From contig NC_133166.1 of NCBI RefSeq assembly GCF_040802235.1, forward strand, positions 620,001 through 684,000: DNA of 64,000 bases, read 5' to 3'. Both the position numbers and the translations under genes were made by a program. Positions 35,801 through 47,800 of the stretch are shown in pieces; within the stretch, counting starts at the first letter, position 1; every line of letters starts with the position of its first letter. This DNA is from Manis javanica. Lineage: Eukaryota > Chordata > Mammalia > Pholidota > Manidae. Below the pieces are notes generated by a model. The model did not search any database. It saw nothing but the letters and a program-made list of their open reading frames with translations, and had not been told where the DNA came from.

Positions 35801-38800
35801 GCCACAATAAGAGCCTCAGTAAATTAAAGAAGTTTGAAATTGTAACAACCAGTTTCTTAGAACACAAAGGTATGAAACTAGAAATAAATTAAGCAGAGAA
35901 AATGAAAAATCCCACAAACACAAAGAGGCTTCACAACATGCTCCTAAATAACCAATGGATCAATGACCAAATAAAAACAGAGATCAAGCAATATATGGAT
36001 ACAAATGACAACAATAATTCAACACTGCAAAACCTGTGGGACACAGCAAAGGTGGTGCTAAGAGGAAAGTATATTATAATACAGGCCTACCTAAGGAAAG
36101 AAGAACAATACTATATGAACCCTCTAAATTCACAACTAACAAAACTAGAGAAAGACGGACATAATAAAGATTAAAGCAGAAATAAATAAAATTGAGAAGA
36201 ATAAAACAATAGAAAGAATCAATGAAAGCAAGAGCTGGTTCTTTGAGAAAATAAACAAAATAGATAAACCCCTAGCCAGACTTACCAAGAAAAAAAGAGA
36301 GTCTACACACATAACCAGAATCAGAAATGAGAAAGGAAAAATCATTACGGACACCACAGAAATATAAAGAATTATTAGAGAATACTATGAAAAATTATAT
36401 GCTAACAAATGGGATGACCCCGAAGAAATGGACAACTTGCTAGAAAAATAAAATCTTCCAAGGCTGACCCAGGAAGAAACAGAAAACCTGAACAGAACAA
36501 TTACCAGCAATTAAATTGAACTGGTAATCAGAAAACTACCTAAGAACAAAACACCTGGATCAGATGGTCTCACCATGGAATCTTATCAAACATTTAGTGA
36601 AGACCTAATATCCATACTTCTTGAGGTTTTCCAAAGAGTAGAAGAAGAGGGAATACTTCCAAACTCATTCTATGAGGCCAACATCACTCTAATACCAAAA
36701 CCAGGCAAAGACACCACAAAAAAGGAAAATTATAGACCAATATCCATGATGAACATAGATGCAAAAACACTCAACAACATATTAGCAAACCAAATTCAAA
36801 AATACATCAAACAGATCATCCTTCATGATCAAATGGGATTTATTCCAAGGATGCAAGGATGGTACAACATTCGAAAATCCATCAACATCATCCACCACGT
36901 CAACAAAAAGAAGGACAAAAACCACATGATCATCTCCATAGATGCTGAAAAAGCATTTGGCAAAATTCAACATCCATCATGATAAAAACTCTCAACAAAA
37001 TGGGTACACAGGGCAAGTACCTCAACCTAATAGAGGCCATATACAGTAAACCCACAGCCAACATCATACTTAACAGTGAGAAGCTGAAAGCTTTTCCTTT
37101 AAGATTGGGAACAAGACAGGGATGCCCACTCTCCCCACTTCTATTCAACATAGTACTGGAGGACTGAGCCATGACAATCAGGCAACACAAAGAAATAAAA
37201 GGCATCCAGATTGGCAAGGAAGAAGTTAAACTGTCCCTGTTTGCAGATGACATGATATTGTATATAAAATACCCTAAAGACTCCACTCCAAAACTACTAG
37301 ATCTAATATCTGAATTCAGCGATGTTGTGGAATACAAAATTAATACACAGAAACCTGTTGCATTCCTATACACTAGCGATGAACTAGCAGAAAGAGAAAT
37401 CAGGAAAACAATTCTATTCACAGTTGCATCAAAAAGAATAAAATACCTAGGAATAAACCTAACCAAGGAAGTGAAAGACCTATACTCTGAAAACTACAAG
37501 ACATGCATGAGAGAAATCAAAGAAGATACCAATAAATGGAAACACATCCCATGCTCATGGATAGGAAGAATTAATATTGTCAAAGTAGTCATTCTTCCTA
37601 AAGCAATATACAGATTCAGTGCAATCCCTATCAAAATACCAACAGCATTCTTCAATGAACAAGAGCAAATCATTCTAAAATTCATATTGAACCATGAAAG
37701 TCCCCGAATAGACAATGCAATCCTGAGAATGAAGCATAAAGCAGGGAGGATTATGCTCCACACCTTCAAGCTCTACTACAAAGCCACAGTAATCAAGACA
37801 ATTTGGTACTGGCACAAGAACAGACCCATAGACCAGTGGAACAGAATAGAGAGTCCAGATATTAACCCAAGCATATATGGTCAATTAATATATGATAAAG
37901 GAGCCATGGATATACAATGGGAAATGACAGCCTCTTCAACAGCTGGTGTTGGCAAAACTGGACAGCTACATGTAAGAGAATGCATGTATGAAACTGGATT
38001 AGTGTTTAACCCCATACAGAAAAGTAAATTTGAAATGAATCAAAGACCTGAATGTGAGTCATGAAACCATTAAACTCTTAGAAGAAAACATAGGCAAACA
38101 TCTCCTGAATATAAGCATGAGCAACTTCTTCCTGAACGCATCTCCTCGAGCAAGGGAAACAAAAGCAAAATGAATACATGGGACTACATCAAACTAAAAA
38201 GTTTCTGTAGAGCAAAGGACACCATCAACTGAACAAAAAGGCATCCTAAAGTATGGGAAAATGTATTTGTAAATGACATATCTGACAAGGGGTTAACATC
38301 CAAAATACATAAAGAACTCACATGCCTCAACAACCAAAAAGCAAATAACCTGATTAAAAAATGGGCAGAGGATATGAAGAGACAATTCTCCAAAGAAGAA
38401 ATTCAGATGGCCAACAGACACTTGAAAAGATGCTCCACATCACTAATCATCAGGGAAATGCAAATTAAAACACAAAGAGATACCACCTCACACCAGTAAG
38501 GATGGCCAGCATCGAAAAGACTATGAAAAACAAATGCTGGCAAGGATGTGGAGAAAGGGGAACCCTCCTACACTGCTGGTGGGAATGTAATGTAGTTCAA
38601 CAATTGTGGAGAGCAATATGGAGGTTCCTTAAAAAACTAAAAATAGAAATACGATTTGACCCAGGAATTCCACTCCTTGGAATTTACCCAAAGAATACAA
38701 CTTCTCAGACTCAAAAGGACATATGCACCCCTATGTTTATCGCAGCACTATTTACAATAGCCAAGATATGGAAGCAACCTAAGTGTCCATCAGTAGATGA

Positions 38801-41800
38801 ATGGATAAAGAAGAGGTGGTACATATGCACAATGGAATACTATTCAGCCTTAAGATAGAAACAAATCCTACCATTTGCAAAAACATGGATGGAGCCAGAG
38901 GATATTATGCTCAGTGAAACAAGCCAGGTGAAGAAAGACAAGTGCCAAATGATTTCCCTCATTTGTGGAGTGTTTTGGGATGGCAGGTCAGGAGGGAGGG
39001 AGATGGGGATTGAGTGGTATTACATTTAGTACACATGGTGTGGGATGTTACAGGGAAAACAGTGTAGCACAGAGAAAACAAGTAATGACTCTGTGGCATC
39101 TTACTACACTGATGGACAGTGACTGCAATGGGGTGTCGGTGGGGACTTGATAATATGGGTAAATGTAGTAACCACATTGTTTTTTCATGTGAAACTTTCA
39201 TAAGAGTGTATATCAATAATACCTTAATAAAAATTAAAGAAAAAATAAATTGTATGTGTATACATAAACAAGTGAAACAAAATGGAAAGATATAATACTA
39301 ACTTCTACAATGTGATAGTGGATGGCTTTTAGTTTATTCATTTTATTTATCTGGAAATTTAAGTATATTCATATAATATTTGCATGGTATGGTTTGACCC
39401 AAAAATCTCTCTCCATTTGGAATAATAAAGTAGAATGTGAGAACTATTTGGCCTAGATGCCCTGTTTGTCCCTTTTCCACCATAAAATTTTGTTTCATTG
39501 AAATAGTCCTTACCCTGACCAAGCAAGGCTCTTTCCCATCCCTTACTAACAATGACCCTCTCACTTTCTCTGGATGCTGCAGGTTTATGGGACCGTCTTC
39601 CACATGAACCAGGGAAACCCCTTCAAGGTAAAAGCCCTGGTGGACAAGTGGCCTGATTTCAGTACAGTGGTTATCCGCCCTCAGGAGCAGGTAAGGTGCC
39701 AGGTGTAGAATGAAGACACTTCTGGGCTCTTACTTGCTATGTGGTAGACCCAGGGAATATAGAAATGAATCACAGTGAGGGTGACCAAGTCCCTGTCCTC
39801 AAGAAGCTCACAGCTTGGAGGGAAAAAAAAGATAAGCAAATAAACCACAACATGGTATAAAAATGTACAAAAACATACAAGATACAGAAGTGACACTGGC
39901 CAAGACATGATCAAACTACAGATGTCAGGGGATACAGAGAGAGGATCAGACAGCCTTCATGGCAGACATTTTCCCAAAACTGGATTTTTGAAGATAAACA
40001 AATTTTTGACATGCTGACAAGAACAGAGGATGCATTCTAAACAGAGGAACTAAAACCTAAGAATACGTAGAGGTAAATATGAGGAATGTTAGGCAAATAT
40101 AAAGAACAAATTGCAATGCCTTATTTGGGAATATATCTTCAATACCAGACCTTTAAAAATCACTCAAACTAGGTGGTTTCCAAAAACAATTCCAAGTACA
40201 AATATGTTATACGCACACTGGAAAACATAAAGTAAAAATTTATGCATGCAAAAATAGTAACCATATAGCACCTTAACATAAAATATTTACAAATAAAATT
40301 AAATATATAATTTTTTTTAAAAACTACCAAATTAAACAGAATACAAAAATGAAGATATTTAAATAAATTATTCCAGCAACATGGATGGACCTAGAGGGTA
40401 CTATGGTAAGTGCAACAAGCCAGGTGGAGAAAGACAAATACCATATGATTTCACTTATGAATGTAATCTAAAAATGAAACAAAACAAAATGAACAAAACA
40501 GCAATAGACCCATAGACACTGAGAAGTGACTGGGGGTTACCATCAAGAAGAGGTTGGGGTGGGTGGGTGAAATAGGTGAAGGGGATAAAAAGGCACAAAA
40601 CCTCAGTCATAATATAAATTAGTCATGGGGATGAAGGACAGCCTAGAGAATATACTCAATGGTTCTGTAACATCTTTCTGTGTCAACAGATAGTAATATA
40701 CTAGTTGGGGTGAGGATTTAATAATGTGGGTAACTGATGAACCACTCACTGTGTTGTGTACTTGAAACCAACATAATACTGTATATCAACTATACTTCAA
40801 TAAAAACAACCCCAAAAGTGGAATAATTGCTTTCTTAATATGATTTTCACAACAGACAATAATAATGCTGAGCTATGAGTACATTTCTGTGCCACATTTT
40901 CTAGCTCTTCTACATTGTTCTTAGTTGTTCTCTGACTCCTTCATCTTTAAATAATCCCATCTCTTATTTGTTGACTTCGAGAAGATGTTTTTGAATAAAT
41001 TTTGTGCTTCAACTTAGTTGGGAATGTAAATTATCTCTTAAAACAATAGTGCATTGTGGTGTACTTTTTAAAGACACAATGTGTCTTCATTTTGTATAGA
41101 TTTATCCTATATAGGTGAAAATTCTAATATAAGGTTACCTGTGTTAATTGCTCTATTGCCATAGTCATAATCTATTTGTTCTGAGACTCTTTGAAATAGA
41201 ATAAGACTTATTCTTGCAGTGGAAGCTTGCCTTTGACAATAATACTTTCTTTCTCCTGAGGATGACAGACTATAGAATAACACTTTCCAAATTGGTGCAT
41301 GTTTGGTTGATTTGAAGTTATAATGCAACACAGAAATATCTAATTTAGCAAGTTTTCCAATCATAAATTGAAGAGCTGATTAAATCCCTGTCTTGCTCTT
41401 GTGATGCAACGGATTCGAGAAGAACGATAGAACATCAAGAAAAAGATCAATATTCAAGTTTGTAAAATAGCACAGTACTATGAAGTATGATGCTCAAGTG
41501 TTCCAATCACTGGGCATAATCAATCTTGTTTATTCCACATTACCCAACCAAACAGGAGATGACAGATGACTTTGATCACTATACCAACAGCTACCAAATC
41601 TATTCTAAGGATCCCCAGAACTGTCAAGAATTCCTTGGCACGTCAGACGTCATCAACTGGAAACAACACCTGCAGATCCAGAGTATGTAAGGGATGTGGG
41701 AGCCATGCTGGTGGCTGGGGCCGCTCATGCCTCCACCTGCAAGGTTCCTCTCTTCCCGAACACCTTCCTTCAAACTCTACCTCCTACCAAACTCTAGACA

Positions 41801-44800
41801 CTTAGCTTGATTTTAATTTCCTTTGATTTCTTGAATCAGCCACCACCACCTCTTCCATGGAGTAGAAAACTATGGGGTTGCTAAAAGGAACTGTGAGTGA
41901 AGTGTTTTCTTGTTGGCTGAGGAGACGTGATATATTTTGCAGACATAATCAGGACTTCTTAGGGTGATTAGATGTGAGAGCAAAGCTCCCCCACTTGCCT
42001 CTTCCTAGAGGAAGAATGACAGCTCCTTGCGCCACCTCCTAGGTCGGAGGAACAATAGTGGCTATCACAGGCCGTCCAGGGTCAGACTCCCCAGGGAGAT
42101 ATCCTTGCTCTACCTGTTGCTTGCTTTGTGATTGTGAACAAGTGATGTAAAACTTATCTATTATTCCATTTTCTCATATGTAAAAAACGAGGATAATAAA
42201 AATATGTAAAACAGATGGTTAATGTAAGAATTAAATGTGGTGTTAGACCAATACCTGGGCATGTAGTTATGTGCACAGTTTAGGATGGCTACTATTTTCT
42301 AAATATGATTTCTCCTTTGATTTCACGGTGAGGTAGTCAGGATTTCTAGAATAATCTCTGGCTTACATAAGAGAAAACATGCTCCAGGAGGGACTCGGTC
42401 ATGGTCACATGGTTACTGGTAACACCAGAAACAACACTGCCTGGCTTTAAGTTCTGCAGACTTTCATTGGGAAGATTCTTGCAGCCTCTAAATGTGCAAT
42501 AACTTTCTCCCTACTTTATACCCTCTAGGTTCGCAGTCCAGCCTGCATGAAGCGATACAAAATGTTGCAGCTGCTAAACTGGTTAAGGTCACGCAAACAC
42601 AATGCATTCTCTATATGTTGCCAAATACAGTAAGGAAATTGCTCCCTTCCCTGGCGGAGGCAAACTTACCTCTTCAGTCTGGCAAACACAAGCCCCTGTG
42701 AGTTCAAAAAAAGATGCTCCGCATACTGGCCCCTTTCACTGCTGAAAAGTAGCCTCCCAGCTCCTCTCCCTCCATTCACTTTTGCCCCCCTGTAATCCAT
42801 TTTCACAATGATCCTTTTGGTATGTAACACGGATTATGGTCAGTTTACCCACCTAAATGCCATTGACATTTCTAAACTCACCTTGACTAAAAGTTTAACC
42901 CCTTTATGGACCTTCAAGGGCCTATAAGACCTGGCCTACATTACCTCTTAGACTTCATCTTACCCCCCTGCTAACTAACTCCCACCAGCAGCTCTGGGCT
43001 TCTTTCTGCAACTTGATCCCCATGCCTTTGAGCCATTGCACTTGCTCTTTGCCTCTGACCTTCACATACTTGCCTCCTCCTTGCCATTCAAACTTTCAAA
43101 TACTGTTTTCTTAGAGAGTTCTTCTCAGCGCACCCCAAAACCATACCCCATAATTCTTCACCACAAATCCAATTTCAGTTCCTTTTATTGCACTTAACTA
43201 TTATTTGAAATCAGCTTATTTGTGTATTTACTGACCTTTTTGCTGTTGGATCCTCCCCTCCAATATCTCAAACTCCATAAGATCAGAGACCCTCCTGTTG
43301 TTCACAGAGAAAGATCCTCAATAGCCAGAACACATGGTAGATGCTTAATAAATCCACATTTATGAATTCATTTCACAGAGCAAAAGTTTCCAATTAAGAG
43401 AATGTAAAAAAATTATGTATTTTCCCCTACTGATGTCCAACCTAACACTGAACAAAATTAAAAACCTATGGTAGGGATTTCATCTGGAGACACTCAGTCC
43501 TCTGGCCCTCTGTGTTCATGTGCCTGGAAAAGCTTTATTGACACCCTAAGGCACATTACACCTGAGAAAAACCACCTCCACATGTATCATCTCATCTGAT
43601 TCTCTTGGCCACCCAGTGAGAAACACAACGTAAAAGACATCATCCCCATTTTCCTGACAGAAAACCAGCTCAGCTGATGAAATAGCTTGTTCAGGTCATG
43701 TAGATGGCTGAGGGCATAACTGGGGCTTGAGTCTAGATCTTCTAGTTCACGCTGTGGGCTCTTCCCAGGATGCCACACGGAGCCCCTTTGCCCCACTGCA
43801 GGGGCCTTCAGACTTCACTGGGCTGTCACTCGGGGGCCACCTGCTCTGCACATCACTGCCCCTCCCTGGACTTCAGCTTTCCCAGACACCAACATCCTAA
43901 GCTCTGGTGTCACTGCTGGCTAGCATGTGCTTCGGGGCACTCGTTTATTTTCTGTTTAACCTATTCATCTTACCTGTAAAATGGAAATGGTATCAATTCC
44001 TCCATTTTAAGTGGAAAGACCCAGCAATGTCAAGAACAATATTTAATCGTTATGTAGTTCTTTTTGTTTGTGGATCAAAGGTCCTAGATACTTCTCAGGC
44101 AATAACTCTTCAAATGTTTGATGAAGATGCTATTAATATCCCCCATTATAATAATATCCCTATTTTTTTTATTTTGGTATCATTAATCTGCAATTACATG
44201 AGGAACATTATGTTTACTAGACTCACCCATCACCAAGTCCTCCCAACAAATCCCATTACAGTCACTGTCCATCAGTGTAGTAAGATGCTGCAGAATCACT
44301 ATTTGTCTTCTCTGTGTTGCACAGCCGTCCCTGTGCCCCACCCCCCACATTATACATGCTAATCATAATGCCCCCTTTTTCTCCCCCCCTGATCCCTCCC
44401 TTCCCACCAATCGTCCCCAGTCCCTTTCCCTTTGGTAACTGTGAGTCCATTCTTGGGTTCTGTGAGTCTGCTGTTGTTTTGTTCCTTCAGTTTTTTCTTT
44501 GTCCTTATACTCCACATATGAGTGAAATCATTTTGGTACTTGTCTTTCTCCACCTGGCTTATTTCACTGAGCATAATACCCTCTAGCTCCATCCATGTTG
44601 TTGCAAATGGTAGGATATATTTCCTTCTTAAGGCTGAGTAATATACCATTGTGTATATGTCCCACATCTTCTTTATCCATTCATCTACTGATGGACACTT
44701 AGGTTGCTTCCATTTCTTGGCTATTGTAAATAGTGCTGCATAGGGGTGCATCTGTCTTTTTCAAACGGGGCTGTTGCATTCTTAGGGTAAATTCCAAGGA

Positions 44801-47800
44801 ATGGAATTCCTCGGTCAAATGGTACTTCTATTTTGAGCTTTTTGAGGAACCTCCATACTGCTTTACACAATGGTTGAACTAGTTTACATTCCCACCAGCA
44901 GTGTAGGAGGGTTCCCCTTTCTCCACAACCTTGACAACATTGGTTGTTGTCTTTTGGGATGGTGGCAATCCTTACTGGTGTGAGGTGATATTTCATTGTG
45001 GTTTTAATTTGCATTTCTCTGATGACTAGCGATGTGGAGCATCTTTTCATGTGTCTGTTGGCCATCTGAATTTCTTCTTTGGAAAACTGTCTGTTCTGAT
45101 CCTGTGCCCATTTTTTAATTGGATTATTTGATTTTTGTTTGTTGAGGTGCATGAGCTCTTTATGTATTTTGGATGTCAAGCCTTTATCGGTATTCTCCTA
45201 TACTGTAGGATGCCTTTTTGTTCTACTGGTGGTGTTCCTTGCTGTACAGAAGCTTTTCAGCTTGATATTGTCCCACTTGTTCATTTTTGCTTTTGTTTCC
45301 CTTGCACGGGGAGATATGTTCAAGAAGAGGTCACTCATGTTTATGTCTAAGAGGTTTTTGCCTATGTTTTTTTCCACGAGTTTAATGGTTTCATGACTTA
45401 CATTCAGGTCTTTGATCCATTTTGAATTTACTTTTGTGTATGGGGTTAGACAGTGATCCAGTTTCATTCTCCTACATGTAGCTGTCCAGTTTTGCCAGCA
45501 CCATCTGTTGAAGAGACTGTCATTTCCCCATTGTATGTCCATGGCTCCTTTATCAAATATTAATTGACCATATATGTCTGGGTTAATGTATGGAGTCTCT
45601 AATCTGTTCCACTGGTCTGTGACTCTGTTCTTGTGCCAAATTGTCTTCATTACTGTGGCTTTGTAGTAGAGCTTGAAGTTGGGAAGCGAGATGACCCCTG
45701 CTTTATTCTTCCTTCTCAGGATTGCTTTGGCTATTCGGGGTCTTTTGTGGTTCCATATGAATTTTAGAACAATTTGCTCTAGTTCTTTGAAGAATGCTGT
45801 TGGTATTTTGATAGGGATTGCATTGAATCTGCAGATTGTTTTAGGCAGGATGGCCATTTTGACAATATTATTTCTTCCTATCCATGAGCACGAGATGTCT
45901 TTACATTTATTGGTATCTTCTTTAATTTCTCTTAAGAATGTCTTGTAGTTTTCAGAGTATAGGTCTTTCACTTCCTTGGTTAGGTTTATTCCTAGGTATT
46001 TTATTCTTTTGGATGCAATTGTAAATGGAATTGTTTTCCTGATTTCTCTGTTAATTCATCGTTAGTGTATAGGAAAGCAACAGATTTCTGTGTGTTAATT
46101 TTGTATCCTGCAATTTTGCTGAATTCCGATATTAGTTCTAGTAGTTTTAGAATGGAGTCTTTAGGGTTTTTATGTACAATATCATGTCATCTGTAAATAG
46201 TGACAGTTTGACTTTTTCTTTACCAGTCTGGATGCCTTGTATTTCTTTGTTTTGCCTGATTGCCGTGGCTAGGACCTCCAGTACTATGTTGAGTAACAGT
46301 GGGGAGAGTGGGCATCCCTGTCTTGTTCCTGATCTTAGAGGAAAAGCTTTCAGCTTCTCGCTGTTAAGTATGATGTTGGCTGTGGGTTTGTTGTATATGG
46401 CCTTTATTATGTTGAGGTACTTGCCCTCTATGTCTATTTTGTTGAGAGTTTTTATCATGAATGAATGTTGAATTTTGTCAAATGCTTTTTCAGCATCTAT
46501 GGAGATGATCATGTGGTTTTTGTCCCTTCTTTTTGTTGATGTGGTGGATGATGTTGATGGATTTTCAAATGTTGTACCATCCTTGCATCCCTGAGATGAA
46601 TCCCACTTGGTCGTGGCGTATGATCCTCTTGATGTATTTTTGAATTCAGTTTGCTAATATTATGTTGAGTATTTTTGCATCTATGTTCATCAGGGATATT
46701 GGTCTGGAATTTTCTTTTTGGTAGTGTCTTTCCCTGGTTTTGGTATTAGAGTGATGCTGGCTTTATAGAATGAGTTTGGAAGTATTCCCTCCTCTTCTAT
46801 TTTTTGGAAAACTTTAAGGAGAATGGGTATTATGTCTTCTCTATATGTCTGATAAAATTCAGTGGTGAATTCATCTGGCCCAGGGGTTTTGTTTTTGGGT
46901 AGTTTTTTGATTACTGATTCAATTTCTTTGCTGGTAATTGGCCTGTTTAGATTTTCTGTTTCTTCCTTGTTCAGTCTTGGAAGGTTGTATTTTTCTAGGA
47001 AGTTGTCCATTTCTTCTAGGATTTGCAGCTTGTTAGCATATTAGCATATAGATTTTCATAGTATTCTCTAATAATTTTTTGTATTCTGTGGGTCCATCGT
47101 GATTTTTCCATACTCATTTCTGATTCTGTTGATGTGTGTAGATTCTCTTTTTCTCTTAATAAGTCTGGCTAGGGGCTTATCTATTCTGTTTATTTTCTCA
47201 AAGAACCAGCTCTTGGTTTCATTGATTTTTTCTACTGTTTTATTATTCTCAATTTTATTTATGTCTTCTCTTATCTTTATTATGTCCCTCTTTCTGCTGA
47301 CTTTGGCCTCATTTGTTCTTCTTTTTCAATAATTGTGACTTTAGACTATTCATTTGGGATTTTTCTTCCTTCTTTAAATAGGCCTGGATCGCTATACATT
47401 TTCCTCTTAGAACTGCCTTTGCTGCATCCCACATAAGTTGGGACTTTATGCTGTCATTGTCATTTGTCTCCATATATTGCTTGATCTCTGTTTTAATTTG
47501 GTCATTGATCCATTGATTAATTAGATGTATGTTGTTAAGCCTCCATGTGTTTGTGAGCCTTTTTGTTTTCTTTGTACGATTTATTTCTATTTTTATGCCT
47601 TTGTGGTCTGAGAAGTTGTTTGGTAGAATTTCAATCTTTTTAAATTTCCTGAGGCTCTTTTTGTGGCCTAGTATGTGGTCTATTCTGGAAAATGTTTCAT
47701 GTGCACTTGAGAAGAATATGTATCCTGCTGCTTTTGGGTATAGAGTTCTGTAGTTGTCTGTTAAGTCCATCTGTTTTAGTGTGTTGTTCAGTGCCTCTGT

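Larger units (their letters stand above)
33075..39245 (+). mobile_element. Near-full-length L1, sense to GLYAT, inactive
   Basis: Order: GC-richer 5' untranslated region (33075-34028), ORF1 (34029-34817), intergenic spacer, broken ORF2 (about 35195-38860), 3' untranslated region with the CATCTTACTACACTGATGGA motif, and an A-rich tail near 39245. The flanks ATTGTTTGTATA and ATTGTATGTGTATA may be an imperfect target-site duplication. Both ORFs carry stops or frameshifts, so it cannot move autonomously. Its tail ends 337 bp before the second GLYAT coding exon. Confidence 0.92.

Noticed and set aside
36930-37466. 178-codon open frame on the minus strand
   Set aside because: It is the shadow of L1 ORF2 reverse-transcriptase coding on the plus strand.
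42529-42701. Reading the fourth GLYAT coding exon as ending at an in-frame TGA
   Set aside because: The TGA overlaps a canonical GTGAGT donor, and splicing there restores the family reading frame into the last exon.
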